Shown here: positions 1 to 8,976 of the stretch, piece by piece | How positions within the stretch are numbered: the first letter of the stretch is position 1 | Layout of the letters: each line of letters begins with the position of its first letter | Origin: Myroides odoratus | GTDB lineage: Bacteria > Bacteroidota > Bacteroidia > Flavobacteriales > Flavobacteriaceae | Assembly: GCF_001549985.1 (NCBI RefSeq) | Contig: NZ_LROZ01000013.1 | Coordinates: 41,001-105,000, forward strand | Length of the DNA: 64,000 nt | Direction of reading: 5' to 3' | The notes under the pieces: model-generated | Told to the model about the DNA's origin: nothing | The model's input: only the letters and a program-made list of their open reading frames with translations | Databases searched by the model: none | Program-made: the position numbers and the translations under genes

Positions 1-3000
1 TTGTTACTGATAATTTCACTCCAAAAGATGATACTCTCATTTGTTTTTTAACTAACTCAGGGAATTCATATCCTAATGTAATATTCTTAATACGGATAAA
101 ATCACCTTTCGCAATACGTTGGTCAGAATAGTTATAAGTATTATAAGCTCTATCTAAACTACGACCATATTTATCGATCATATCAGCAGAAGCAATAACA
201 GGTACATTTGTAGTATTCTCATCACCTGCAATTACCCAACGGTTATTCATTGCTTTTGTAAAGATTTGTGTATCGTTGTATTGAGAGCTAAAATTAGGAT
301 CTAAACGAACTACGTTCCCCCAAGCAGCAACTGTCATAACATCTAAACTCCAGTTTTCGTATTGGAATGTATTATTGAAACCAATTGTTTTGTTTGGTTC
401 AACTGTACCTTCATATTTCAAATAACTTACAACATCTTGAGTATCTTGGAAGTTCGCTCCACCTACGTTATCAGTTTCACCATCAGCCATTACATACGTT
501 GGTAATCCTTCTGAGTTCAAACCTGTGAATTCATAAGAATATAATACGTTTCTTGGTTTACCTACTACATTACCACCTGTTTTTGCAATTAAATCGAACG
601 CACGTGGTGTATAGCTTAATTTTTTAATTTTTTGATCGTAATAAGACACATTCAGATTTGATGTCCATTTGAATGATTTAGTATCGATATTTCTTGTCGT
701 TAAACTTAACTCAACTCCTTTCGTTGTCATATCGGCATTATTACCCCATTTATATGTCTCTCCTCCAATTCCAGATGTTCTAACTTGATCTACTAAATCA
801 AAAGCTTGTCTTTGGTAGATATCTGTTGATAAATAGATTCTGTTTTTGAATAATCCCATATCAAGACCAATATTCGCCTCGTATTGTTTTTCCCAAGTTA
901 AATCACCATTTTTAAGATTCTCAATTTGCATTCCAACTTCTCTTGTATTTGGATCAAAACGAGATACTGTTAAAGCATTTTTAAATACAGCTGATGAGTT
1001 AGATGCTGGTCCTGCAGTAGCAGTTAAACCATAAGAACCTCTTAAGCTCAAATCAGAAAATGTATTTTGATTCATCATCCATTCTTCTTGGATAATATTC
1101 CATTTACCAGAAGCCGTCCATGTAGGTAACCACATAGCACCTGATTGTCCTTGTTGGTTTGACGCATCATAACGTCCAGTTAACGAAGCTGTATATTTTC
1201 CGTCATATGTATAGTTAACTCTTGCGAAGAAACCTACATTACGTTCTTTCTCATACCCTCTTTTAAACAAAGCATCACCTTCTGCAAACAACTTACGATA
1301 TAATTTATGATTAGGATTTCCTAAATATCCATTATCATACATAATTCCATATGTATCTTGAGCACTAAAATCACGGTCAATTACTCTGATTTCAGAACCT
1401 GCGAATGCATTAATTTCATGTTGACCATTTTTTCCAAAAATCTTATCATAAGAGAATGAATTTCTCCAGTTGATAGCTGTCATCTTATTTTGATATCTAT
1501 ACCAGATACCTCCATCTTTCAATACTACTTCTTTTTCACCATCCAAATGATCTGGATCTTGGTATAAGTAAATATTTTGATCTTTTACAACTGTAGTTTC
1601 AGCAGCTCTAAATGCCTGAACTACGTTTGACCCTTCACGAACATCATGGTCACGATCTGAAATAACATAGCGCAATGCAGCTGATGAATTAAATTTCAAA
1701 CCATCCATTAATTTGTATTCAAAATCTGCTTGTAATTTAATATCCTTTACATCTAAAGTCATATTATTATTATCAAGCTCATTTAAAATATTAAAAGGTG
1801 CCCAGTTTTGTCTATAAGTTTCATAGAACCCATCATTATCATATGGACGAAGCGCTCTTGATGTATTCAACGCATAGTTAAATGGGTTGATATCAAAATC
1901 ACGTGATACAGATCCTCCAACAGGGTCATCTTGACGGTCAAAACTTCCTGGAGCATCTTGTTTTCTACTAGAAAAAACAGTTGACAAACCTAAATTCATT
2001 CTATCATTAAAGTAGAATGTCGTTTTTAAGTTAGCTGTAATACGTTGTACTTGATCCGCAATTGTCCATCCCGGATCTTTCATATATCCAACAGACGCAT
2101 AATATGTAGCGTTTTCACTACCACCAGTAAAACTCAACGAGTGGTTTTGCATAATTGACGGTCTAAACAATTCTTTGAACCAATCTGTATTAGCGTACTC
2201 ATATTGACGTAAGAAATCATATTTATTCCCTGGTGTATTGATTCTGTCATAACCACCTTTATGATCTTCTCCACCTTGTGGATTGTATACGTTATAAGAT
2301 TTAAACCATAAGTTATAGACACCACCATATCTTCCTTGAGAAATAGAAGGATCAGTCAACAATCCTTTACCTTCCATCTCTGATAAAATTCCCATTGTAG
2401 CTTGAGAATTCAAGATATCAAAACTTCCATATCTAGGAATTTCACGAATTGTGTTTTCCATGTTATAGGTTACAGTCAAAGGTGTATTTTTTCTACCTGA
2501 CTTTGTAGTAATTACAACTACTCCGTTCATTGCACGAGCACCATAAATAGAAGTAGCCGCAGCATCTTTCAAAATCTCGATACTTAATACGTCACTTGCG
2601 TTTAATCCCGCAACAGCAGAACTCAACATAGTTGAAGCATTACCTGAAGCTAAGTCCTCGAAAGAAACGTTAATAATTTCTTCTTGAACCATACCATCAA
2701 TTACCCATAAAGGTTTTGTATCACCGAAAATAGAAGACGATCCACGAACCGTAATTTTAGGAGCAGCACCAAATGTACCTGTTACGTTCTGTACAGTTAC
2801 CCCAGCTGCTTTCCCTTCGATCATTCTACTTACGTCAGGAACTCCATCAACTTTTAATTCTTTCTCTGAAATTCTACTAACTGCCCCTGTAAACGTTCTT
2901 TTGTTCACAGACTCGTAACCTGTTGTAACGATGTTAATTTCTTCCAGTGTGCTGTCTTCTTTTAAGACTACATTTAATACATTGGCTTTGCCAACTTTTT

Positions 3001-3253
3001 TCTCTACGGAATTCATTCCAACAAACGAAAATACCAAAACAGCATTATCATCTTTTACGTTGATTGAGAAGTTACCGTCTAAGTCAGTACCAACACCTTC
3101 TTGGGTACCTTTAATCAACACACTCGCTCCTGGAAGAGGATACCCATCCCCATCAGCAACGCGTCCTGTAACCTTTCTGCTTTGCGCAAACCCCTCATTT
3201 ACCATTAGCAAGGCGGCTAGTACAAAGAAGAAATGAAGTACAATTTTCCTCAT
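1..3253 (-). CDS. SusC/RagA-type TonB-linked outer membrane transporter, partial
   Basis: Open frame from an ATG at 3253 running off the left edge, so 1084 N-terminal residues are present and the C-terminus and stop are missing. A signal peptide (about residues 1-24, ending GFAQ) is followed by a carboxypeptidase-regulatory-like beta-sandwich (GRVADGDGYPLPGASV... GTDLDGNFSI), a plug domain with the SusC-type pattern IEILKDAAATSIYGARAMNG, and then many alternating beta strands typical of the barrel. The family imports oligosaccharides, peptides or other large substrates across the outer membrane with TonB, usually paired with a downstream SusD lipoprotein, which would lie to the left of the window. 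The substrate cannot be read from the sequence. No clear TAnnTTTG promoter was found upstream. Confidence 0.93.
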   Translation of the reverse strand, partial: MRKIVLHFFFVLAALLMVNEGFAQSRKVTGRVADGDGYPLPGASVLIKGTQEGVGTDLDGNFSINVKDDNAVLVFSFVGMNSVEKKVGKANVLNVVLKEDSTLEEINIVTTGYESVNKRTFTGAVSRISEKELKVDGVPDVSRMIEGKAAGVTVQNVTGTFGAAPKITVRGSSSIFGDTKPLWVIDGMVQEEIINVSFEDLASGNASTMLSSAVAGLNASDVLSIEILKDAAATSIYGARAMNGVVVITTKSGRKNTPLTVTYNMENTIREIPRYGSFDILNSQATMGILSEMEGKGLLTDPSISQGRYGGVYNLWFKSYNVYNPQGGEDHKGGYDRINTPGNKYDFLRQYEYANTDWFKELFRPSIMQNHSLSFTGGSENATYYASVGYMKDPGWTIADQVQRITANLKTTFYFNDRMNLGLSTVFSSRKQDAPGSFDRQDDPVGGSVSRDFDINPFNYALNTSRALRPYDNDGFYETYRQNWAPFNILNELDNNNMTLDVKDIKLQADFEYKLMDGLKFNSSAALRYVISDRDHDVREGSNVVQAFRAAETTVVKDQNIYLYQDPDHLDGEKEVVLKDGGIWYRYQNKMTAINWRNSFSYDKIFGKNGQHEINAFAGSEIRVIDRDFSAQDTYGIMYDNGYLGNPNHKLYRKLFAEGDALFKRGYEKERNVGFFARVNYTYDGKYTASLTGRYDASNQQGQSGAMWLPTWTASGKWNIIQEEWMMNQNTFSDLSLRGSYGLTATAGPASNSSAVFKNALTVSRFDPNTREVGMQIENLKNGDLTWEKQYEANIGLDMGLFKNRIYLSTDIYQRQAFDLVDQVRTSGIGGETYKWGNNADMTTKGVELSLTTRNIDTKSFKWTSNLNVSYYDQKIKKLSYTPRAFDLIAKTGGNVVGKPRNVLYSYEFTGLNSEGLPTYVMADGETDNVGGANFQDTQDVVSYLKYEGTVEPNKTIGFNNTFQYENWSLDVMTVAAWGNVVRLDPNFSSQYNDTQIFTKAMNNRWVIAGDENTTNVPVIASADMIDKYGRSLDRAYNTYNYSDQRIAKGDFIRIKNITLGYEFPELVKKQMRVSSFGVKLSVT

Positions 3254-3637
3254 GTTTTATTAATTTTAAATTGTTTAACAAACAAATAACAAAAAATCGA
3301 CATTTGCTAATTTTATGTTATTTTTTTACAACACGAAAAAGTTAAAAAATGTATCACCTTGTTTTACAAACAATTACCAAGACACCCCTTAAAGTCTAAT
3401 TCTGTACGGGAAGGTACAGTATAATATAACGAAAAACAAAATCTTAAAAGAATATACAAACCGCAAAAACAGTTGTTAACAAAAGCAAAATAATCAAACA
3501 ATACCAACAAAACAACCTTTCAAAGTTAACAATACACCCCCAATTATTGCATCATCTTAATTTCTGCTAAAAAAAACTTTAACTAAATTAAAAACAAGAG
3601 AAAGACATCTTTTAAATCTACTTTAGTCACGCGCATA
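3254..3637. other. Non-coding leader region upstream of the SusC gene
   Basis: About 380 bp of A-rich sequence between the SusC start and the mscL terminator. It holds no credible gene. The one structured element I see is the palindrome at 3402-3419, listed separately. A CAAAGTTA at 3521-3528 reads as a -7 box (TAACTTTG) on the minus strand, but it has no -33 partner. Confidence 0.5.
3402..3419. promoter_or_regulatory. Palindrome CTGTAC-N6-GTACAG, possible operator
   Basis: Perfect 6-bp inverted arms separated by GGGAAG, in the long non-coding leader about 150 bp upstream of the SusC start. The GC-containing dyad stands out in A-rich DNA. It could be an operator or a small RNA hairpin. There is no second copy in this region, so the assignment is weak. 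Confidence 0.3.
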
Positions 3638-3673
3638 AAAAAAGGAGATTGGTCCTTTCCAATCTCCTTTTTT
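3638..3673 (-). terminator. Rho-independent terminator downstream of mscL
   Basis: GGAGATTGG pairs with CCAATCTCC around a TCCTTT loop, extended by an A6/T6 flank. It lies 22 bp after the mscL stop. Confidence 0.85.
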
Positions 3674-3694
3674 CTTTGACTAAATTATAATCGC

Positions 3695-4141
3695 TTATTT
3701 TCCTTGATTTTTCAACAAATCTCTAATTTCTGCCAACAAATCCTCTTGCGTTGGTGCTGGTGGTCCTGCTGGTTCTGGTGCAACTGCCGCTTCTTCTTTC
3801 TTTCTCAATTGGTTAATTCCTTTTACCATTAAGAATACACAGAATGCCAACAACGTAAAGTTAATTACTTCCGTAATAAAACTACCGTAAGCAAAGATAA
3901 CATTACCATCCACTCCTCTTGCTGCAGCTAAAGGCGCACCATCTGGAGCTTCTCCTTTTAAAACTACATACATATTGGTAAAGTCTGGTGTACCAATGAT
4001 TGCAGACACTAAGGGCATAATAACATCATTTACGATACTTGTAACGATTTTACCAAATGCTCCCCCAATGATAACCCCTACTGCTAGGTCCATTACATTG
4101 CCTTTTACAGCAAATTCTTTAAATTCTTTTAAAAATCCCAT
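3695..4141 (-). CDS. mscL: Large-conductance mechanosensitive channel MscL
   Basis: 148 residues, the usual length for MscL. The N-terminus ([20 protein letters not shown]) and the following [22 protein letters not shown] are the hallmark amphipathic helix and glycine-rich first membrane helix. The second membrane helix is [19 protein letters not shown], and a charged cytoplasmic tail ends [11 protein letters not shown]. The channel is a homopentamer in the inner membrane that opens near lytic tension to release solutes in hypo-osmotic shock. It follows murF-alr by 63 bp on the same strand and ends at a strong terminator. Confidence 0.96.
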   Translation of the reverse strand: MGFLKEFKEFAVKGNVMDLAVGVIIGGAFGKIVTSIVNDVIMPLVSAIIGTPDFTNMYVVLKGEAPDGAPLAAARGVDGNVIFAYGSFITEVINFTLLAFCVFLMVKGINQLRKKEEAAVAPEPAGPPAPTQEDLLAEIRDLLKNQGK

Positions 4142-4204
4142 AGTTAAATTTTATTGATTGCTTTTAACAAAAATACTTATTTTATTCTAAAAAAAAACTT
4201 TTTT

Positions 4205-6649
4205 TTACTCTTCAAAAAAAATTCTTTTAACTCTTTGAGATACACTTGTTATAATCTCGTATGGAATCGTCTGAATAGCCTCTGCTATTATTGTAGTTGG
4301 CAAATCTTCTCCAAAAATAATCACCTCATCACCTTCATGACAATGAATGTCTGTTACATCGACCATTAACATGTCCATACAAATTGATCCTGTTATTGGT
4401 GCTTTTTTATTTTGGATTAGAACATACCCTCCATTACTTCCCCATATACGGTGAATACCATCCGCATATCCAATGGGAACCGTTGCAATCTTCGTTGGAT
4501 GTTCCGCTCTAAAACGACGCCCATACCCTACACTCTCAGCAGTATTTATTTCTTTCACTTGCATGATACGCGTTTTTAACGTTCCTACATTGCGCAATTG
4601 TTTCATTTCCTCTGCGTCATTCCCGATACCATACAGTCCAATACCCAAACGAACCATATCCATTTGATAAGACGCATAATTGAAAATACCCGAAGTATTC
4701 AAAATATGTAAAATCGGTTCTATCTGTAATTGCTCCTTAATATAAGTACTACTTTTTTCAAACAACTCCATTTGTCCTAAAGTGAAATCTTGATAGATAG
4801 CCATATCACTAGACGATAGATGTGAAAAAACAGATTTCACTGCCACGCCATTGGTGTGTTTTAAAATCGCAATCAGTTCATCCAACTCTGCTGTAACAAA
4901 TCCATGGCGATGCATTCCTGTTTCTACCTTAATATGTATAGGATATTGATATGCATTTTTTTCACGCACGATTTGAAGAAAAGCTTGTAGTTCTCGAATC
5001 GAATAAATCTCTGGTTCTAAATCATAAGCAAGCATAGCGGAAAAAGCGCTAATCTCCGGATTCATCACAATAATATTTGTTTTGATTCCCGCTTTGCGCA
5101 ATGCGATTCCCTCATCCGCAAAAGCCACTCCTAAGTAACTGACTTTTTCATGCTCCAATAACTTGGCAATTTCTACGCTGCCATGTCCATAACCAAACGC
5201 CTTCACCATAACCATGGTTTTTGTTTCTGGCTTTAATTTAGAGCGATAGAAATTTAAGTTATGTCGAATGGCGGTAAGGTTGATCTCCAATACCGTTTCA
5301 TGCGTTTTTTCTTCTAGCAAACTAACAATTTTATCAAAGCGAAAACCACGGGCTCCTTTTACTAAAATGGTTTCATCGACAAATTCATCCATGGATACTT
5401 TTTGCAGAAATTCATCTGTAGAAGCAAAGAAACGCATTGCAGCAGAATCTTTGCCATATTGACCAATTTCTTCCCCAATGCAAATCACTTTTCCGATTTG
5501 ATAACTCTTCAATAAATGATTGACTTGTTGATATAATTCTTGAGGTTCTAGTCCACTGTGAAAAACATCTGAAAGGATTACTGTTTTATTCGCATTACTT
5601 CGATGCTTTTCTAAAAAGTCTAAGGCAATACTCAACGATTGAAAATCGGAGCTATAAGCATCATCAATAATCGAACAGTTATTGATTCCCTTTTTTACTT
5701 GCAAGCGCAATTCAACTGCATATAACTTTTTAATACGTGCTTGTATGGTCTCGATGGGATACTTCATCACCAACAGAGTTAAGATACAAGTCATGCAATT
5801 GCGAATTGCAAATTCATCCGTAAAAGGAAGTGTTACGGTGAACGTTTCTACCTTATTATATAGTAAAACTAACTCATCTGCTTTTACCTGCCCATATAAT
5901 ACTGAATTTGAATCAGTTAAACTCCAATCGATAAATGTAATTTTTGGAGGTAATACAGCGATAATTCGGCTGTCTTTTTCACCAATTACAATAGGTGTAT
6001 TGGCAAACAATTGCATCTTTTCTTGGATCTTCTGTTCTTCATTTTCAAATCCATCTTGATGTTCACTGGTAATCGAGGTAATAATTCCCAACGTTGGTTG
6101 AACAATGGGCTGCAAATGTTTCATCTCATCAATCGTCGATATTCCAACTTCAAACAAACCAATGGTATGTTGCTCTGCCATCCCAAATACTGATAAAGGA
6201 ACTCCAGTTTGTGAGTTGTAACTCTTCGGGCTTTTGATAATAAAATATTCATTGCTCAGCAGGAAATTCAACCATTCTTTGACGACGGTTTTTCCTCTAC
6301 TACCCGTTATTCCCACCACGGGAATATCAAATTTCTGACGATGCCAAGTGGCCGCTTGTTGCAGCGCATGTAACGTATCTTGTACCACAAAATACGTTAC
6401 CCCTGGCTGCTGTATTATTTTTGTTTGATCGGATACCACAAAGTAAGTAACTCCCAATCGAATAAGTTCATCAATATAGGCATGTCCGTCGTGATTTTGT
6501 CCAACTAATGCGAAAAACAAGGTTGTACTATCATTCAAAAGCGTTCTGCTGTCTACAGAAACACGATTAATTTCGAAGTGCTCTACTTCCTTATCTCCAA
6601 CTACCTCAGCATGTAGATAAGCACAGAAATCTGCAGTAACAATATTCAT
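4205..6649 (-). CDS. Bifunctional MurF (UDP-MurNAc-tripeptide:D-Ala-D-Ala ligase) / alanine racemase
   Basis: 814 residues combining two peptidoglycan enzymes. Residues 1 to about 445 are a Mur ligase with the ATP-binding loop GITGSRGKT at 113-121. Residues about 450-814 are a fold-type III alanine racemase with the PLP lysine in MVKAFGYGHG (Lys483) and the catalytic tyrosine in SVGYGRRF (Tyr709). The racemase makes D-alanine, while MurF adds D-Ala-D-Ala to the muropeptide, so the fusion joins two enzymes of the D-alanine branch. Such fusions are known in Bacteroidota. The racemase loop reads KAFGYGHG rather than the common KADAYGHG. It sits between a DsrE-like gene (55 bp upstream) and mscL. 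Confidence 0.95.
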   Translation of the reverse strand: MNIVTADFCAYLHAEVVGDKEVEHFEINRVSVDSRTLLNDSTTLFFALVGQNHDGHAYIDELIRLGVTYFVVSDQTKIIQQPGVTYFVVQDTLHALQQAATWHRQKFDIPVVGITGSRGKTVVKEWLNFLLSNEYFIIKSPKSYNSQTGVPLSVFGMAEQHTIGLFEVGISTIDEMKHLQPIVQPTLGIITSITSEHQDGFENEEQKIQEKMQLFANTPIVIGEKDSRIIAVLPPKITFIDWSLTDSNSVLYGQVKADELVLLYNKVETFTVTLPFTDEFAIRNCMTCILTLLVMKYPIETIQARIKKLYAVELRLQVKKGINNCSIIDDAYSSDFQSLSIALDFLEKHRSNANKTVILSDVFHSGLEPQELYQQVNHLLKSYQIGKVICIGEEIGQYGKDSAAMRFFASTDEFLQKVSMDEFVDETILVKGARGFRFDKIVSLLEEKTHETVLEINLTAIRHNLNFYRSKLKPETKTMVMVKAFGYGHGSVEIAKLLEHEKVSYLGVAFADEGIALRKAGIKTNIIVMNPEISAFSAMLAYDLEPEIYSIRELQAFLQIVREKNAYQYPIHIKVETGMHRHGFVTAELDELIAILKHTNGVAVKSVFSHLSSSDMAIYQDFTLGQMELFEKSSTYIKEQLQIEPILHILNTSGIFNYASYQMDMVRLGIGLYGIGNDAEEMKQLRNVGTLKTRIMQVKEINTAESVGYGRRFRAEHPTKIATVPIGYADGIHRIWGSNGGYVLIQNKKAPITGSICMDMLMVDVTDIHCHEGDEVIIFGEDLPTTIIAEAIQTIPYEIITSVSQRVKRIFFEE

Positions 6650-6704
6650 TAATTAGTCTTTATTCATTTGGATACAAAGGTAAACAGAGTGGACATTTTG
6701 ACCG

Positions 6705-7067
6705 CTATAAATTGCATTTAATATACGCCCATCCCTCTTCTTGTTTTTCAATAATAGCAATCAATCCCGAAGGAACATAAGCCACATGTTCTATAATATC
6801 ATCTTTCTCTATTTGACGTACGCGAATTGTATTTTCACAAGCAAAAAATTGAACGCCTTTTTGAATGGCTTGTTTCAACGCATCGCCTACCATCGTTTTC
6901 GTTTTTCTTACCATTCCAATAGCCGGACCATGCACAACCACATGGATTTCTACCTCATCTCCCCAATGGTTAATCACATTCGTTACATAGGTCATTAAAG
7001 CGTTTTGTTCATTGATATTTTCTGTATTCATTTGAAAAACAACTCTATGTTTCTTTCCTGTATTCAT
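6705..7067 (-). CDS. DsrE-family protein
   Basis: 120 residues with the DsrE/YchN-like alpha/beta pattern: RVVFQMNT, VEIHVVVHGPAI and a cysteine in GVQFFACENTI (Cys77), the position used by sulfur-carrying relatives; a second cysteine is near the C-terminus (KCNL). DsrE proteins bind or relay sulfane sulfur, or are uncharacterised small oligomers. The gene diverges from the YeeE-type sulfur transporter gene over a 202-bp region, which supports a sulfur role by context. It also precedes murF-alr on the same strand, with which it may be co-transcribed. The biochemical role is inference. Confidence 0.8.
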   Translation of the reverse strand: MNTGKKHRVVFQMNTENINEQNALMTYVTNVINHWGDEVEIHVVVHGPAIGMVRKTKTMVGDALKQAIQKGVQFFACENTIRVRQIEKDDIIEHVAYVPSGLIAIIEKQEEGWAYIKCNL

Positions 7068-7195
7068 AATTCTACTAGTTTAATTTTTGTTTTTTGTTGA
7101 TTAAATATAAAGCTACTAAATCCTTTTTCATTATCCGATATTTTCTTTTGTTTTTTATAGCTATTGCATGTTCTTCTTCCTCAATTTGAATGGAA

Positions 7196-7240
7196 TGTAT
7201 CAAAAGTTACTGTACACCAATAAAATAATGTAGAAATTTG
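7196..7240 (+). promoter_or_regulatory. Crp/Fnr-like operator and -7 box of the YeeE gene
   Basis: TGTATCAAAAGTTACT at 7196-7211 is an imperfect palindrome (TGTAWC-N4-GTTACW). Exactly 21 bp later is GAAATTTG (7233-7240), one mismatch from the Bacteroidota -7 box TAnnTTTG. The arrangement is the same as at 9771-9815. If transcription starts about 5 bp after the box, the operator centre is near -41.5, the class II activator position for Crp-type proteins. The activation role is inference. Confidence 0.6.
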
Positions 7241-7269
7241 CCCTATATAAAATTAAATAGACTTGTTTT

Positions 7270-7830
7270 ATGCATTGGATTTATGAACCTTGGCCTTGGT
7301 ATATTGGTGGAATATTTATTGCTACAACCTTAGTACTACTCCTTTTTATGGGAAAAACATTTGGTTTTTCTTCCAATTTACGAACGATATGTTCCATGAT
7401 GGGCGCTGGAAAAACCTGTGACTTTTTCTGTTTTAACTGGAAAGCTCAAACGTGGAATTTACTCTTCTTAGTAGGAACTATACTAGGTGGTTTTATCGCC
7501 TATCACTTTTTAAGTGTAGACGCTGCAGCTATTCCTTTAGGAGAAAATACCATCACAAAATTGAACGAATTGGGATTTGAAAGTGCAGGCAAAGCCTATG
7601 TTCCTCTAGAATTATTTAGCAACGATGCCTTTTCCTCTATCAAAACCATACTATTGCTTTTAGTTGCTGGTTTTTTGGTCGGTTTTGGATCGAGATATGC
7701 AGGTGGATGTACTTCTGGACATGCCATTTCGGGCTTGAGTAACTTCCAATTGCCTTCTCTCATCGCTGTTCTTGGATTCTTTATTGGTGGACTAATTATG
7801 GTTCATCTCATTTTTCCTTTCTTATTTTAA
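7270..7830 (+). CDS. YeeE/YedE-family sulfur transporter, first half
   Basis: 186-residue membrane protein with several hydrophobic segments and the family signature GGCTSGHAISG (Cys147) before the last membrane helix. Additional cysteines lie at 41, 50 and 54. YeeE/YedE proteins move thiosulfate or related sulfur species through a pore lined by cysteines. Here the transporter is split in two adjacent genes; the next starts 11 bp downstream. Such two-gene arrangements occur in relatives, so this is not a frameshift. The context (DsrE, persulfide dioxygenase, TauE) points to uptake or handling of sulfane sulfur. Confidence 0.88.
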   Translation: MHWIYEPWPWYIGGIFIATTLVLLLFMGKTFGFSSNLRTICSMMGAGKTCDFFCFNWKAQTWNLLFLVGTILGGFIAYHFLSVDAAAIPLGENTITKLNELGFESAGKAYVPLELFSNDAFSSIKTILLLLVAGFLVGFGSRYAGGCTSGHAISGLSNFQLPSLIAVLGFFIGGLIMVHLIFPFLF

Positions 7831-7841
7831 TTGCATCAAAA

Positions 7842-8255
7842 ATGAAAAAACTAGCTTACTTAGTTGTCGGTATATTATTTGGCATTGGTATGTTCAAATC
7901 AGGAGCAGCTTCTTGGTTTAGAATCTATGAAATGTTTCAATTTGACAGCTTCCACATGTATGGAATCATGGGTACAGCCCTTACATTAGCTGTAATGGCC
8001 ACCCTAATTATAAAAAAGAAAAAGATGAAGGACTTCTCTGGGAATCCCATTATCTTTCCCCCTAAAGAAAAGAGTATTCCTCGTTATTTAATTGGCGGCG
8101 CATGCTTTGGATTAGGTTGGGCACTTGGCGGTGCTTGTCCTGGCCCTATGTTTGCTTTATTAGGCGCTGGTTTTTACCCCATTATCATTGCAATTATTGG
8201 GGCTTTAGCAGGAACTTGGTTTTATGGATTGGTCAAAAAATGGTTGCCCCATTAA
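7842..8255 (+). CDS. YeeE/YedE-family sulfur transporter, second half (DUF6691-like)
   Basis: 137-residue membrane protein whose core GGACFGLGWALGGACPGP (Cys88, Cys99) matches the second half of YeeE/YedE transporters. It has about four membrane segments and a basic loop (KKKKMKD) in the middle. It lies 11 bp after the first half and is surely co-transcribed with it. Together they would form the inner-membrane sulfur permease. The substrate (thiosulfate, sulfide or polysulfide) cannot be told from sequence. Confidence 0.87.
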   Translation: MKKLAYLVVGILFGIGMFKSGAASWFRIYEMFQFDSFHMYGIMGTALTLAVMATLIIKKKKMKDFSGNPIIFPPKEKSIPRYLIGGACFGLGWALGGACPGPMFALLGAGFYPIIIAIIGALAGTWFYGLVKKWLPH

Positions 8256-8281
8256 AAATTAGATACAGATGTTCTCCTATT

Positions 8282-8312
8282 TTTGATACCTAAACCATTT
8301 ATACTATCTTTA
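8282..8312 (+). promoter_or_regulatory. Bacteroidota-type promoter of the Crp/Fnr gene
   Basis: TTTG (8282-8285), 19 bp, TATCTTTA (8305-8312) fits the TTTG-N19-TAnnTTTG consensus apart from the last base. It lies 25 bp before the start codon. A purine-rich GAGAGGAG stretch follows just before the ATG, unusual in a phylum that rarely uses Shine-Dalgarno sites. Confidence 0.5.
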
Positions 8313-8337
8313 AATCCAAACAACGAGAGGAGTTATT

Positions 8338-8973
8338 ATGGGACATATTATTAGAGAGAAATACCGCAATCTTTTTGAAGAAAAATTGCTAGATGAAATC
8401 ATTGAAGTATCTACAATTAAAGATTTTACAGAAGGAGAACGCTTAATGGAAATTGGGGAATACATCAAAAAAATTCCTTTATTATTATCTGGTGCAATCA
8501 AAATTATACGCGAAGATCAAAAAGAAGGAGAGATTGTACTGTACTATATTGAAGAAGGAGATACGTGTGCGATGACCTTAACGTGTTGTTTAGGAGAGAC
8601 GAAGAGTCAAGTGCGTTCGATTGCAGAGAAAGACGGGAGCGTCATCTTAGTTCCTGTAAGTAAAATGGACGACTGGCTCGTTCGTTATAAAAGCTGGCGC
8701 AACTTTGTTTTAAACAGCTACAACAACAGAATGAATGAGTTGTTAGTTGCTGTTGACAGTCTGGCTTTTATGAATATGGAAGAACGCTTATGCAAATTAC
8801 TCCAAGACAAAGCTAAAATCTACAACAGCAAATTCATTCACAATACACACCAAGAACTCGCTGATGAATTGAATACCTCCCGAGTTGTGATCTCTCGTAT
8901 TTTAAAGACGTTAGAAAATAAAGGAATCATTCGTTTAAATAGAAAATACATCGAATTACTCCAAAACACGTAA
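8338..8973 (+). CDS. Crp/Fnr-family transcriptional regulator
   Basis: 211 residues: an N-terminal cyclic-nucleotide-binding-like beta-roll (about 20-125), a dimer helix, and a C-terminal winged helix-turn-helix (HQELADELNTSRVVISRILKTLENKG, about 165-195). The beta-roll lacks an obvious cAMP phosphate-binding motif but holds a cysteine cluster, EGDTCAMTLTCCLGE (Cys77, Cys83, Cys84), which could sense redox state or persulfide. It sits between the YeeE/YedE pair and the TauE and persulfide dioxygenase genes, two transcription units that share a Crp/Fnr-like palindrome. The TauE gene follows after only 3 bp. Regulation of the sulfur block by this protein is inference. Confidence 0.9.
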   Translation: MGHIIREKYRNLFEEKLLDEIIEVSTIKDFTEGERLMEIGEYIKKIPLLLSGAIKIIREDQKEGEIVLYYIEEGDTCAMTLTCCLGETKSQVRSIAEKDGSVILVPVSKMDDWLVRYKSWRNFVLNSYNNRMNELLVAVDSLAFMNMEERLCKLLQDKAKIYNSKFIHNTHQELADELNTSRVVISRILKTLENKGIIRLNRKYIELLQNT

Positions 8974-8976
8974 ACT

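Noticed and set aside
846..1034. Plus-strand open frame in the SusC gene
   Set aside because: Shadow of the barrel-coding region on the other strand.
7270..8255. The two YeeE/YedE halves as one gene broken by a frameshift
   Set aside because: Each half has its own start, stop and complete signature, and two-gene versions of this transporter are known.
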